64,000 nt of DNA from an uncultured Aquimarina sp. (GCA_947498815.1 CANMLU010000002.1:434001-498000); one strand, 5' to 3'. Positions 19,251-29,599 are shown, numbered from the stretch's first letter. A program made the numbers and translations. Notes: generated by a model not told the origin, from the sequence alone.

Positions 19251-19655
19251 ATGAAATTTTCAACCCTTATACTAGTATGTCTAATTAGCTTTTCTTCCAT
19301 CGCTCAACAGGCAAGTGAGCAATCTGTTGAAAAAAATATGAAGGGTAACTTTGTGCATACTGTACTTTTTTGGCTCAACAATCCAAATAATCTTACCGAT
19401 CGCACTACATTTGAAAATGGTGTTCAAACATTATTACGTGAATGCAAATTCATTACTTCTAGCCACATAGGAATTCCTGCGGATACAGCAACCAGACCTG
19501 TTGTTGATGACTCATACACCTACTGTGTGGTTATAACTTTTGAATCAAAAGAGGCGCACGACAAGTATCAAATTGATCCTATACACACAAAATTTGTAGA
19601 GAACAACAAACAACTTTGGAAAAAGGTACAGGTATATGATTCTGAAAGCCTCTGA
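19251..19655 (+). CDS. Exported Dabb-domain protein
   Basis: 134 residues. Signal peptide (to about SIAQ), then a Dabb (stress-responsive A/B barrel) domain: FVHTVLFWLNNPNN, a central ITSSHIGIPADT, and YTYCVVITFESKEAHDKYQIDPIHTKFVE. Dabb proteins form dimeric ferredoxin-like barrels; some are enzymes acting on small oxygenated compounds. Location in an operon with an exported oxidoreductase and a GH31 hydrolase suggests a shared periplasmic pathway. It begins 32 bases after the GH31 stop. Confidence 0.85.
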   Translation: MKFSTLILVCLISFSSIAQQASEQSVEKNMKGNFVHTVLFWLNNPNNLTDRTTFENGVQTLLRECKFITSSHIGIPADTATRPVVDDSYTYCVVITFESKEAHDKYQIDPIHTKFVENNKQLWKKVQVYDSESL

Positions 19656-19677
19656 TATATCCTTTTTCTGGGTAAAC

Positions 19678-19712
19678 AAAAAAATGGAGCCAAAACACGG
19701 CTCCATTTTTTT
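19678..19712. terminator. Bidirectional terminator
   Basis: Stem ATGGAGCC/GGCTCCAT flanked by A7 on the left and T7 on the right, loop AAAACAC. It serves the plus-strand Dabb operon and the convergent M61 peptidase gene. Confidence 0.88.
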
Positions 19713-19735
19713 GTTTTAGTAATCATCTATAGTTA

Positions 19736-21613
19736 CTATCCTTTTATCCAAGTCCCTCTAAGGTTTGTGGCATCTTCGGTTGCTTTTTCATCTACTGCTA
19801 GTTTTTTACCATTGGTAAAGGACTGCGTCAATTTTGTTTTAATTACAACTTCCTCTCCTGCTCTATTCAATTTCATCTCCACATCATCACCCACCTGCCA
19901 TTGTAAAGCAGCTCCGATAACAGCATTTGCATTCTGAATGGTAAGTTTGGTTCCATTTACTTCGACAATCTCATCATTGGGCTTTACACCATTTTCTGCC
20001 CAAAAACTATTATCCAACACTAGCTCTGTAAAAAAGATCGTCCCTTTTTCTTGGTTCCCCCCAAATATTAGTGCTCCTGCATTTCGAATATAATCTGTTT
20101 CAATTTTCTCAGACTTGACAGTCAAACCAACCATATTAAAAAACTCGGTATAATTAATTGGTGTATTTCCTTCAACATGAGTCTTTAAAAACTCCCCTAT
20201 CGATGGATAGGTCATTGCAATAATCTCATCAATAATTTTATCATCCTCAAAGGGTTTGTTCTTCCCATATTTTAATGACAATTCTTTCATCAATGATAAA
20301 ATTCCTCGATTTCCACTACTTTCTTTACGCATTAATATATCCATACACATTCCAATTAATGCGCCTTTTTCATAGACGTTAACGTAATTTGAAGCATAAG
20401 GTTGATCTAATATCTTTTCACTCATTTCTGTAAAACTCATCGTGTCATCAAATCCATTTGCGCTTTGAATTTTACCCATAATTTTATCATAAAATTCCTG
20501 ATCTTCAACCAAACCTTGATTCACCTGAAATAACGTTGCAAAATACTCTGTAACTCCTTCATACATCCATAAATGTTTAGAAAAAGTCGGTGCATCATAA
20601 TCAAAATAGTGTACATCTTCTGAGTGAACACTTAGTGGTGTTACAATATGAAAAAACTCATGAGACACCACATCAATCATAGCCGAAGCCAATGCATCTT
20701 CTCCGATTTGCTCTGGTAAAACAACCACTGTCGAAGTATGATGTTCCAAAGCACCAAATCCTGTTGGGGCTTCTTGAGTACTGGGAGCGAGATATAAATA
20801 AATATCATATCTAGGCGTACTATTAATATCTCCCAGATAGGCTTTTTGCCCCTTCATCATTTTAAACACTGTCTCTTTTATTTTTGCAGCAGTATGCACT
20901 CCATTTGGTGAATATACACTCAAAACGATTTTAATATCTCCAACTTCAAATTCTTCAACATCCAGATTACCATACATCATAGGGTTATCGGTAATCTCAA
21001 AATACCTAGAAGCAAGGTATTTATCTGTAGTCACCGATCCATCCTCACTCGTCTCTGCTCCTACTTTTTGTAATGCAGACGTTCTTTTCATTTTTGTAGG
21101 CGCTGTCACATCAAGTGCATACTGATTATTTTTCAATACATCGAAATATCCTATGAAGCCATGAAGGTTTAACACATAATTATCTGGCTCTATATTGGTC
21201 CCAGAAGGTGAAAAAGGTGTTCCTATATCTGTGTTTTCGATATCATAAGTATCATTAACCATATACGTTATTTTATCGAGCTGTTTTGCATTAGAGATTA
21301 ACCAGGAGTTGGTGTCCAATTTTTTTGCAACGATCTCATTTCCTTCATAATCAAATGCTTTAAACCCATCAACAAACTTTCCAAAATCACTAACTGCATA
21401 CGTGCCTTGTACAACCTTTGGTAAAAAATATGTGACAGAGTCTTGAGTAAATCGCCCTGGATTTATAATCACAGGAACCTTATCCTCTTTGGTTTGAGTT
21501 AAATCTATAGCGGTTACTATAGGTAAATTTGTTGCTACATCATTAGACGGCTTTTGAGCCCCACATCCTACTAGTAACAAACCAATGGAAATCTTGGCTA
21601 TTATTTTTTTCAT
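19736..21613 (-). CDS. M61 family lipoprotein peptidase with PDZ domain
   Basis: 625 residues. The lipoprotein signal ends in LLVGC. The zinc site is HEFFH (H318, E319, H322) with a third ligand probably E352 in LWMYEGVTEYFA, the M61 (glycyl aminopeptidase-like) arrangement. An N-terminal beta domain precedes it, and a PDZ domain (about residues 510-600, with NGVKPNDEIVEVNGTKL) follows. It is likely anchored to the outer membrane or surface and trims peptides from the N-terminus. It is divergent from the alpha/beta hydrolase gene and convergent with the Dabb operon. Confidence 0.9.
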   Translation of the reverse strand: MKKIIAKISIGLLLVGCGAQKPSNDVATNLPIVTAIDLTQTKEDKVPVIINPGRFTQDSVTYFLPKVVQGTYAVSDFGKFVDGFKAFDYEGNEIVAKKLDTNSWLISNAKQLDKITYMVNDTYDIENTDIGTPFSPSGTNIEPDNYVLNLHGFIGYFDVLKNNQYALDVTAPTKMKRTSALQKVGAETSEDGSVTTDKYLASRYFEITDNPMMYGNLDVEEFEVGDIKIVLSVYSPNGVHTAAKIKETVFKMMKGQKAYLGDINSTPRYDIYLYLAPSTQEAPTGFGALEHHTSTVVVLPEQIGEDALASAMIDVVSHEFFHIVTPLSVHSEDVHYFDYDAPTFSKHLWMYEGVTEYFATLFQVNQGLVEDQEFYDKIMGKIQSANGFDDTMSFTEMSEKILDQPYASNYVNVYEKGALIGMCMDILMRKESSGNRGILSLMKELSLKYGKNKPFEDDKIIDEIIAMTYPSIGEFLKTHVEGNTPINYTEFFNMVGLTVKSEKIETDYIRNAGALIFGGNQEKGTIFFTELVLDNSFWAENGVKPNDEIVEVNGTKLTIQNANAVIGAALQWQVGDDVEMKLNRAGEEVVIKTKLTQSFTNGKKLAVDEKATEDATNLRGTWIKG

Positions 21614-21743
21614 TTGATCAAATTAAATATTTACATATCGCCAAGCCCAGTAAAAGCTGGCATTACAATTTTAAAAACGCAAAATATACATTTTGTACAG
21701 ACTTTGACTTATTTTTAGCATTTTTTATAACAAAATAGCCATT

Positions 21744-22520
21744 TTGGATATACAAATTAACACACATAGAATACGGTTTTCAAAGGACCCAAAATCACTA
21801 TCAAGAGACAAGGCTACAATTATTTTTTTGCATGACTCCCTTGGTTGTATAGACTTATGGAAAGATTTTCCAGAAAAAGTAACATCTATTACTGATTGTA
21901 ATGTTATTGCCTATGATCGTCAAGGATATGGTAAATCCGAAGCATTTTCTATTCTTAAAAGAGATCGTAACTACCTTAAAAAAGAAGCCGAATTTCTGGG
22001 GAAAATAATTGAAACTTTACACCTTAAAAATGTAATTTTATTTGGACATAGTGATGGAGGCAGTATTGCCTTATTAACTGCTGCACTATTTCCTGAAAAA
22101 ATCAATGGTATAATAGCCGAAGGAGCTCATGTTTTTGTAGAAGCAGAAACTATAAATGGTATTAAAGAAGCGGTGCTCGCATACAACAAGACTAATCTTA
22201 AAGAAAAATTATCCAAATATCATGGTGATAAAACAGATGGTGTATTTAAAATGTGGACAGAAACATGGCTTTCGGCGAGTTTTCAAACATGGAATATTGA
22301 AAAACATCTTCCACACATAAAATGCCCGTCATTAATTATTCAAGGAGAAAAAGATGAATATGGCAGTATTGCTCAAGTAAACGCTATAGTCCAAAATACA
22401 TCAGGAAATTCTAGATCACTTATAATACCAGAAATAGGCCACACGCCACATAAAGAAAATCCAGAAATAGTGCTTAAGGAAACTGCAGATTTCATATGCA
22501 ACATATTAACTTCGTGTTAA
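21744..22520 (+). CDS. Alpha/beta hydrolase, TTG start
   Basis: 258 residues. The alpha/beta-hydrolase fold is shown by the oxyanion-loop region IIFLHDSLGCIDLW, the nucleophile elbow GHSDGGS, an acidic residue in QGEKDEYG, and the catalytic His in IGHTPHKE. No ATG lies in frame near the start; the next in-frame Met is about 160 residues in, and an upstream stop is 12 codons away. A TTG at 21744 is therefore the likely start (ATT at 21741 is the other choice). No signal peptide, so cytoplasmic. The substrate is unknown. Confidence 0.85.
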   Translation: MDIQINTHRIRFSKDPKSLSRDKATIIFLHDSLGCIDLWKDFPEKVTSITDCNVIAYDRQGYGKSEAFSILKRDRNYLKKEAEFLGKIIETLHLKNVILFGHSDGGSIALLTAALFPEKINGIIAEGAHVFVEAETINGIKEAVLAYNKTNLKEKLSKYHGDKTDGVFKMWTETWLSASFQTWNIEKHLPHIKCPSLIIQGEKDEYGSIAQVNAIVQNTSGNSRSLIIPEIGHTPHKENPEIVLKETADFICNILTSC

Positions 22521-22660
22521 AGAAATGATAAAAGTTATTATTCCTGTGTATTATTTAGAAACTTGTGGTGTTTACTTTTACAACAATTAAGATTTAAAAA
22601 ACCAGGCTGTTAAACTACATTAACTCCTGTTTTTTAATTAATTACTAAACTATCAAAATC

Positions 22661-25102
22661 ATGAAATTCATCAAATCAATCCTCTTGATCTTTTTATCCA
22701 TTTCTGTTGGAAATGCTCAAGAAAACCTAGAATACCAAAAACCTTCAAAAGAAATTCTGGAACTCGTTGATGTATCATTAGCTCCTTTGGTAAGAGCAGA
22801 TGCAAAAGGAGAAAACCTTATCTTTCTTTATCGAAACGGCTACAAAACCATATCAGAATTATCAGAAAAAGAAATGCGCCTCGCCGGATTAAGAATCAAT
22901 CCTAAGACAAATATTTCTAGTAGAGCAAATTACTACAATAATATTAAGGTAAAAAAAACGACCGATAAAGATGCGGTTCAGGTTAAAGGATTACCAAAAA
23001 ATGCTCGGGTAACTAATTTTAATTGGTCTCCTGATCAAAGTATGGCTGCTTTTACGAATACTACTACCAAGGGTGTAGAGTTGTGGGTTTTGGATGTTTT
23101 AAAAGTAAGTGCGGCCAAAATAACTGAAGCAAACTTAAATGCAAATATGGGTAGTCCTTATATTTGGTTTAGGGATAATTCGGGAGTATTAGCCAAGTTT
23201 CTTCCTGCCGTAAGAAAACCATTAATCGAGGTTCAAGATGTTGTCCCTACAGGCCCGACAATTACTATAAGTGAAGGAACAAAAGCGCAAAACAGAACAT
23301 ATCAGGATTTACTAAAAAACCCAAACGATGAATTTAATTTTGAGCAATTAGCCTTGGCAGATCTCAAAAAGGTTAAATTAGACGGAAAAACAAAAGATTG
23401 GGCTCCTACCGCAATGTATAGTGGAATTTCTTTCTCTCCTAATGGAGAATATCTTATTGCTACAGAAATTCAGAAGCCTTTTTCATATATAGTACCTTAT
23501 AGACGGTTTCCCCAAGAAACCAAATTGTATAAAAATACTGGAGAGTTAATTAAAACAGTAAATAAAGTACCTCTTACAGAAGTATTACCAAAGGGATTCA
23601 TGTCAACAAGAACAGGTAAACGCTCTATGAACTGGCGTTCGGATCAACCTGCAACATTAGTTTGGGCAGAAGCTTTGGATAAAGGTGATCCAAATACAAA
23701 AGCACCATATCGAGATGAAGTATTTCAACTTGAGGCTCCTTTTCAAGGAACCCCAAAGTCTATTTTAAAAACTATAAATCGTTATTGGCGTATCAATTGG
23801 ACTAATAGTGAATATGCCATAGCATATGATTACTGGTGGAATACCCGAAACACAAAAACTTATGTGTTTACGCCTTCAAAACCAGATCAAAAACCAAATA
23901 TTATTTCTGATAGAAATTATCAGGACAGATATAGTGATCCTGGCAATCCAGTAAATATTAGAAACGACTACGGATATTCTGTAATTGATATCGAGAATGA
24001 AAGTATGCATCTAATTGGGGATGGGTTTACCAAAGAAGGCCAGTTTCCTTTCATTGATAAGCTTGATCTAAAATCTAATAAAACTAGTAGAGTATACCAA
24101 TCTGAATATACGGATAAAGTAGAAAATATTTACACAGCAATAGATCTAAAAAAAGGTGCATTCCTGGTACGAGTTGAATCTCCCAACGAGTACCCTAATT
24201 ATTACATTCGCAATATCAACAAAAAAGACGACTTAAAACAAATTACTTCGTTTGAGAATCCTTTTGCAGGTATTCAAAACGTTCATAAAGAATTGATAAA
24301 ATATAAGAGAGACGATGGTTTAGAACTTTCAGGAACCCTGTATTTACCTGTAGGTTATGATGTTACGAAAAAAGAGAAAATGCCAATGATTCTTTGGGCA
24401 TATCCTAGAGAATTTAAAGATAAAAGTAGTGCAGGACAATCTACTTCGAACCCTAACGCGTTTACTTACCCATTTTGGGGGTCCATGTTGTATTGGGTTA
24501 CCAAGGGATATGTCGTACTAGATGGCGCATCTTTTCCTATTGTTGGAGAAGGTGACAATGAACCTAATGATTCTTTTAGGAAGCAATTGGTTGCAAACGG
24601 AAAAGCAGCCATAGATGCTGTTGATGCATTGGGGTATATTGATCGTGATCGTGTGGCTGTTGGTGGACATTCTTATGGAGCCTTTATGACGGCCAATTTA
24701 TTATCTCACTCAAATTTATTTGCTGCCGGCATAGCAAGAAGCGGAGCTTATAACAGAACATTAACTCCATTTGGTTTTCAGAGTGAAGAAAGAAGTTATT
24801 GGGAGGCTCCGGAAGTCTATAATACAATGTCTCCTTTTATGCATGCGGATAAGATGAAGACACCGCTTCTTTTGATTCATGGAGAAGCAGATAATAACTC
24901 TGGAACATATCCATTGCAAAGCGAGCGTTATTTTAATGCTCTTAAAGGATTAGGGGCAACAACAAGATTAATAATGTTGCCTAAAGAGAGTCATGGATAT
25001 AGAGCAAAGGAGTCTATTCTTCATTTACTATGGGAACAAGATCAATGGTTAGAGAAACATGTGAAAAATAAGAAAAAAACGAAACAAGAAGGAACGAACT
25101 AA
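22661..25102 (+). CDS. Exported S9 family serine peptidase (glutamyl endopeptidase-like)
   Basis: 813 residues. Signal peptide to about GNAQ, a beta-propeller N-domain (about 30-560), then the prolyl-oligopeptidase catalytic domain. The triad is S671 (GGHSYGAFMTANLL), D744 (HGEADNNSGT) and H778 (ESHGYRA). The block IARSGAYNRTLTPFGFQ closely resembles the S9D glutamyl endopeptidases known from chloroplasts and bacteria, which cut after Glu. Probably periplasmic, degrading peptides. It is flanked by a terminator shared with the histidine kinase gene. Confidence 0.92.
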   Translation: MKFIKSILLIFLSISVGNAQENLEYQKPSKEILELVDVSLAPLVRADAKGENLIFLYRNGYKTISELSEKEMRLAGLRINPKTNISSRANYYNNIKVKKTTDKDAVQVKGLPKNARVTNFNWSPDQSMAAFTNTTTKGVELWVLDVLKVSAAKITEANLNANMGSPYIWFRDNSGVLAKFLPAVRKPLIEVQDVVPTGPTITISEGTKAQNRTYQDLLKNPNDEFNFEQLALADLKKVKLDGKTKDWAPTAMYSGISFSPNGEYLIATEIQKPFSYIVPYRRFPQETKLYKNTGELIKTVNKVPLTEVLPKGFMSTRTGKRSMNWRSDQPATLVWAEALDKGDPNTKAPYRDEVFQLEAPFQGTPKSILKTINRYWRINWTNSEYAIAYDYWWNTRNTKTYVFTPSKPDQKPNIISDRNYQDRYSDPGNPVNIRNDYGYSVIDIENESMHLIGDGFTKEGQFPFIDKLDLKSNKTSRVYQSEYTDKVENIYTAIDLKKGAFLVRVESPNEYPNYYIRNINKKDDLKQITSFENPFAGIQNVHKELIKYKRDDGLELSGTLYLPVGYDVTKKEKMPMILWAYPREFKDKSSAGQSTSNPNAFTYPFWGSMLYWVTKGYVVLDGASFPIVGEGDNEPNDSFRKQLVANGKAAIDAVDALGYIDRDRVAVGGHSYGAFMTANLLSHSNLFAAGIARSGAYNRTLTPFGFQSEERSYWEAPEVYNTMSPFMHADKMKTPLLLIHGEADNNSGTYPLQSERYFNALKGLGATTRLIMLPKESHGYRAKESILHLLWEQDQWLEKHVKNKKKTKQEGTN

Positions 25103-25107
25103 AACAC

Positions 25108-25140
25108 AAAATAACCTCTAATTATAGAGGTTATTTTTTT
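25108..25140. terminator. Bidirectional terminator
   Basis: Stem AAAATAACCTCTA/TAGAGGTTATTTT with loop ATTA, then further T residues. It lies between the convergent S9 peptidase and histidine kinase genes. Confidence 0.88.
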
Positions 25141-25146
25141 CAATTT

Positions 25147-27348
25147 TTAAACCAATAAATTCTTAGAAATTATATTTCTAAGATCATTCTTATTAAGAGG
25201 TTTATTAATAATATCATTCATCCCTATAGCCATACATTGTTCTTGTACTTCACTAAGTTCTGAAGCAGTAAGCGCTATTATCGGTGTGGTTTGATCGAAT
25301 TCACGAATACGTTTAGTCGCCTCTATCCCGTTAAGATAAGGCATATTGAGATCCATTAAAACAAGATCAAAGTCCTCTTTCTTTACCATCTGCAATGCAT
25401 TAAAACCGTTCTCCACAATTATGCAATCATATCCTATGATATCCAAAAGGTTTTTTGTCACGATTTGATTAATCTTATTATCCTCTGCCACCAGTATTCT
25501 TCTATATCCATTGGAGTTCCTACTATTAACATCCTCGATCTCTTCGACGCCTTTTTCATTTACAACATCCAATTTGAGGTCGAAATAAAATTTTGTTCCT
25601 CTACCCTCTTTACTATCCAAATGAATTTCACTATCCATCATTTCAAGTAGGTTTTTTACTATTGATAAACCTAGGCCAGTACCTTGCGCTTTGTTAAACT
25701 CTCTACCTACCTGCGAGAATTTTTCGAATACATAATCTTTTTTATCCTCAGGAATTCCCAACCCATTATCCTCTATTTCATAACGGATTACCACTCTATC
25801 ATTTTCAATAGATATTATTTTAATTCTCAACCATATTTTTCCATTTTCGGTAAATTTAGAAGAGTTTCCAATCAAATTAATGAGTACTTCTGACAGCTTA
25901 AGAGAATCTACCAATAATACCTCAGGTAGCTCATCTTGTACTTCAAGAATGAGTTCATTTTTTTTATTTTTTGCTTGATATTCAAAAGAATGTAGCAGGT
26001 TTTGGGACAATAAGAAGAGGTTTGTGGGAGTCTTAGACAACTCTTCCTTTTCTGACTCTATTTTACTTATTTTCAGAACTTTGTTTATTAAATCAAGTAG
26101 ATAATCTCCAGAAAACTTCAGTGAATTCAGTAATTTTTTATGTTTCGTTGTAATGTCTTTATCTTCCATTAATAAGGTTGTGATCCCAACCACACCATAT
26201 AAGGGAGTTCTGAGCTCATGGCTTACAGTAGATATAAACTGAGACTTTATATTGGTTAGTTTTTCCGCTTCGATTTTGGCAGCTATTAACTCCTCATTTT
26301 TCTCTTCTAATATGATGTTAATTTTTTGCTTCGATCTATATCCACGATAAAAGAAAAAAATCAACCCTAATAATAAAGCTAGACTTATAGAAATAATAAT
26401 AATTGCTACATTACTTCTCGCAATTTTGGAGAGATATTCTTTTTCCTTTTTTATAGACTCTAACTCTCTTTGATATTCGCCAACGCTATAACCTACTCTT
26501 GCAATTTCAATTTGCTTTAACTTTTCTTCATCGAGTAGTTTATTTTTAAAATACAAATACTTTTTAATACAATATAATGCAGAATCTGTTTCTCCTTTAT
26601 TTTCAAAAGCTTCAGATTTTGTACTATATACATCCGTAAGTAAAGAAAGTATTTCTTTTTCTTCTACAGCTTTTATTACCTCATTAAATAACACATTTGC
26701 TTTATCAAATTCGTCCTTACCAAGATGATAACGCGCCAGTAAATATTTAACATCATTAATCGCTAATAAACTACCTGATATTTTTGCCAATTCCTTTGCT
26801 TCCATTAAATACGGATATGCAAGGTCATATTCTTTTTCATCAATATAGGTCCAACCAATATTTAGTATAGGAGCCAATTTTTCTTGATCGGCACCAATTC
26901 GTTTTGCTATCTGTAATGATTGATTGTAATAGCCTATTCCTTTTTTGAGGTTTTTATACCCCTCAGAATAGATAGTTCCCAAACCATTTAGGCTTCTTAA
27001 AACTCTGATCGAATCATTAATTTTCTTAGCATATTTTAGTGATTCTAAATAATGATATTCTGAGTTTTTGAAGTCTTTAATAACCTCATAGTTTTCAGCC
27101 ATAAGATAATGGCCCGAATATTTATACTCGTCATCATTAATTTGATGTGCCAGATCTATAATTTTTATTGCATAATCTAATGATTCTTTAATTTTATACT
27201 TAGAAATAAGAGTGCCAGACTCCATTTTATAGTATTCAAGACTATCTTTAATATTTTGTTTGGCTTGACCCTGTGAATATCCAAAATTTATAGTGAGAAT
27301 GATAAAACAAATTAGCACAAGAATCCTAAGGACACCATAATTCGTCAT
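25147..27348 (-). CDS. TPR-containing hybrid histidine kinase
   Basis: 733 residues from the Met at 27348. Upstream Mets (27417, 27402) would put over 20 residues before the signal peptide, so the inner start is favoured. Order: signal peptide (cleavage near GYSQ); periplasmic tetratricopeptide repeats (about 40-300); a transmembrane helix near residue 325; a coiled coil; HisKA with the phospho-His in SHELRTP; HATPase with NLIGNSSKF, DNGLGIP and GTGLGLSIV; and a receiver domain with the phospho-acceptor in LVLMDLNMP and the KPLNK lysine. A sensor in one piece, with the output partner encoded elsewhere. The input signal is unknown. Confidence 0.92.
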   Translation of the reverse strand: MTNYGVLRILVLICFIILTINFGYSQGQAKQNIKDSLEYYKMESGTLISKYKIKESLDYAIKIIDLAHQINDDEYKYSGHYLMAENYEVIKDFKNSEYHYLESLKYAKKINDSIRVLRSLNGLGTIYSEGYKNLKKGIGYYNQSLQIAKRIGADQEKLAPILNIGWTYIDEKEYDLAYPYLMEAKELAKISGSLLAINDVKYLLARYHLGKDEFDKANVLFNEVIKAVEEKEILSLLTDVYSTKSEAFENKGETDSALYCIKKYLYFKNKLLDEEKLKQIEIARVGYSVGEYQRELESIKKEKEYLSKIARSNVAIIIISISLALLLGLIFFFYRGYRSKQKINIILEEKNEELIAAKIEAEKLTNIKSQFISTVSHELRTPLYGVVGITTLLMEDKDITTKHKKLLNSLKFSGDYLLDLINKVLKISKIESEKEELSKTPTNLFLLSQNLLHSFEYQAKNKKNELILEVQDELPEVLLVDSLKLSEVLINLIGNSSKFTENGKIWLRIKIISIENDRVVIRYEIEDNGLGIPEDKKDYVFEKFSQVGREFNKAQGTGLGLSIVKNLLEMMDSEIHLDSKEGRGTKFYFDLKLDVVNEKGVEEIEDVNSRNSNGYRRILVAEDNKINQIVTKNLLDIIGYDCIIVENGFNALQMVKKEDFDLVLMDLNMPYLNGIEATKRIREFDQTTPIIALTASELSEVQEQCMAIGMNDIINKPLNKNDLRNIISKNLLV

Positions 27349-27569
27349 CAAATTTGTCCTATTATAAAAATTCGTATTTCGTATCCGAAAAAATCCCCCC
27401 ATAATGTAAGTAAGCACTTACTGTTTTGAATGTTAAATTAATGAAAAAAACCTTAAAAACATTGAAAAGAGGTATCAATATCTCTTATATCGAAATGTAT
27501 GTATACTATATGTATACCATTTAAGTTGATTTTAGATATTACACTGAGTACATAAAATTTTGAAAGTCA

Positions 27570-27606
27570 ATAAAAAAACCTCTCCAATTAGTATCAGAGA
27601 GGTTAT
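27570..27606 (-). terminator. Terminator of ychF
   Basis: Arms AACCTCTC and GAGAGGTT; read on the minus strand the stem is followed by T7. It lies 20 bases past the ychF stop. Confidence 0.82.
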
Positions 27607-27625
27607 TATATATATGTATTTTTCT

Positions 27626-28720
27626 TTATACGTTGAATAAGAAGTGCATTACATCTCCATCATTTACTACATAGGCCTTACCTTCTACTCCAAGTTTTCC
27701 TGCCTCTCTGGCTTTGGCTTCACTTCCATACTTCACAAAATCATCATATTTAATGACCTCGGCTCTAATAAATCCTTTCTCGAAATCTGTATGTATTACT
27801 CCGGCTGCTTGTGGAGCAGTTGCTCCAATATTTACTGTCCAAGCTCTAACCTCTTTCTCTCCAGCTGTGAAATACGTTTGTTGATTCAGTAATTTATACG
27901 CTGCTCTAATCAAAACTGATGCTCCAGGTTCTTCTAAGCCCATATCCTGCAAGAAAAGTTGTCTTTCTTCATAGTCATCCAATTCTGTTATATCCGCTTC
28001 CGTTCCTACCGCCAGAACTATCACCTCAGCATTTTCTGTAACTACTGCATCTTTTACCTGCTTCACATAATCGTTACCGTTTACCGCAGCTCCTTCATCA
28101 ACATTACATACATAAAGTACAGGTTTATCGGTAATAAATTGCAGAGGTTTTACAAAAGCTTCTCTATCATCTTCAGATATATCCAAAGCTCTGATTGATG
28201 TTCCAGCTTCCAATCCATCCTTGATTTTCAATAAAACGGCTTCTTCTTTCTGAGCGTCTTTATTTCCGGTCTTGGCCGCACGCTTCACTTTATCAAGTTT
28301 TTTTTCTACACTCTCCAAATCTTTTAGTTGTAGCTCGATATCAATCGTTTCTTTATCTCGAATAGGATCCACAGAACCATCAACATGAACAATATTATCA
28401 TTATCAAAACATCTTAGCACATGTATGATAGCATCGGTCTCACGAATATTGCCTAAGAATTGATTTCCCAACCCTTCTCCTTTACTAGCTCCTTTAACAA
28501 GACCTGCAATATCTACAATTTCAACAGTAGCAGGAAGAACGCGCTCCGGATTTACTAATTCTTCCAATTTTTCTAATCTTGAATCTGGCACATTTACCAC
28601 ACCAATATTAGGTTCTATGGTACAAAAAGGAAAATTTGCGCTTTGTGCCTTTGCATTAGACAAACAATTGAATAATGTTGATTTTCCAACATTAGGTAAT
28701 CCCACGATTCCGGCTTTCAT
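27626..28720 (-). CDS. ychF: Redox-regulated ATPase YchF
   Basis: 364 residues, the usual length. The P-loop GLPNVGKST is at 7-15, followed by the family block [34 protein letters not shown] is the switch II region. The C-terminal TGS domain includes the [23 protein letters not shown] and [18 protein letters not shown] segments. YchF (OLA1 in eukaryotes) is an ATP-preferring Obg-family protein that binds ribosomes and modulates stress responses. Monocistronic, with its own promoter and terminator. Confidence 0.96.
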   Translation of the reverse strand: MKAGIVGLPNVGKSTLFNCLSNAKAQSANFPFCTIEPNIGVVNVPDSRLEKLEELVNPERVLPATVEIVDIAGLVKGASKGEGLGNQFLGNIRETDAIIHVLRCFDNDNIVHVDGSVDPIRDKETIDIELQLKDLESVEKKLDKVKRAAKTGNKDAQKEEAVLLKIKDGLEAGTSIRALDISEDDREAFVKPLQFITDKPVLYVCNVDEGAAVNGNDYVKQVKDAVVTENAEVIVLAVGTEADITELDDYEERQLFLQDMGLEEPGASVLIRAAYKLLNQQTYFTAGEKEVRAWTVNIGATAPQAAGVIHTDFEKGFIRAEVIKYDDFVKYGSEAKAREAGKLGVEGKAYVVNDGDVMHFLFNV

Positions 28721-28769
28721 AATAAAATATTGTAGGGGAACTAGATATAGTATCCCAATTTAAAGTGTG

Positions 28770-28801
28770 CAAAGATAATAGTAATAATACATAGTAAACA
28801 A
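28770..28801 (-). promoter_or_regulatory. ychF promoter
   Basis: On the minus strand TTG, a 21-base gap, then TATCTTTG, an exact TAnnTTTG -7 box. It ends 50 bases before the ychF start and is the best two-part match to the Bacteroidota sigma-ABfr promoter seen in the window. Confidence 0.6.
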
Positions 28802-28893
28802 GTACCTATTCATAAGATTCAATTTTTAATCTTTTTAACAACAAATGTTGGTTCATAATTGGGTAATATTTACATACCCTAAATAAGATTTTT

Positions 28894-28922
28894 TTGTGTT
28901 TTTAACATTTTTTGTAATTTTA
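28894..28922 (+). promoter_or_regulatory. Promoter of the 172-residue exported protein gene
   Basis: TTG at 28894-28896, an 18-base gap, then TAATTTTA (one mismatch to TAnnTTTG), 20 bases before the ATG at 28942. Confidence 0.45.
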
Positions 28923-28941
28923 TATTCCAATTAAAGAACAA

Positions 28942-29460
28942 ATGAGAACTATTAAAATTTTAACTACAGCGATATGCATGAGCTGCATATCTGTAGTATT
29001 CGCACAATCTGATGAATCGAATGCTAATAACAATTCATCTAAAGAAACTGTAACCAAAATTATCCGAATTAAAGGCCCCAATGGTGAAGAAAAGGTGATT
29101 AAAAAACAAGAAGTCATCACCAAAAAAGCTAAAATAAAACTTAATCCAGATGATCAGGATAAGACTAATCAAACTGCTATTTATGGTGATGAAGAAGTAG
29201 CGATTCAAAAATCTCACTCGGCTTCGGATATGGCAAAGTATAGCAAAATATCCGATGGAAAAGGTTATGTAATGACTTTTTTTAATAAATCCGGAAACAA
29301 AGTATCAAAAGTCCGACCTGTAAGTAGTGGATACTATATTGTCAACCTTGGCAATAAAGACAATGGCTTAGGGCACTTTGATAAAGACAAAAATTTTATC
29401 GTAGAAACTTACGATTCGAACGTTGACAAGGTTATTACGACTATTTATAAAGCGAATTAA
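28942..29460 (+). CDS. Exported protein of unknown function
   Basis: 172 residues. Signal peptide ending near VVFAQ; a low-complexity linker SDESNANNNSSKE; then a basic segment with a repeat-like IIRIKGPNGEEKVIKKQEV. The C-terminal half (GYVMTFFNKSGNKVSKVRPVSSGYYIVNL) looks like a small beta domain. No catalytic motif. Own promoter and terminator, so an independent transcript. Confidence 0.68.
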   Translation: MRTIKILTTAICMSCISVVFAQSDESNANNNSSKETVTKIIRIKGPNGEEKVIKKQEVITKKAKIKLNPDDQDKTNQTAIYGDEEVAIQKSHSASDMAKYSKISDGKGYVMTFFNKSGNKVSKVRPVSSGYYIVNLGNKDNGLGHFDKDKNFIVETYDSNVDKVITTIYKAN

Positions 29461-29486
29461 ACATTTTATAATCAACAAAAAATTAT

Positions 29487-29513
29487 GCCGGATATCGAAT
29501 CCGGCTTTTTTAT
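29487..29513 (+). terminator. Rho-independent terminator
   Basis: Stem GCCGGAT/ATCCGGC with loop ATCGA, then TTTTTTAT, 26 bases after the exported protein stop. Confidence 0.88.
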
Positions 29514-29599
29514 TTCCCAAATTTCTGTGAGAATATATGTTAAATAATGCGCTTTTGGATATATTTATAGCAACAATCATCTTAAACAAACATTCATAC

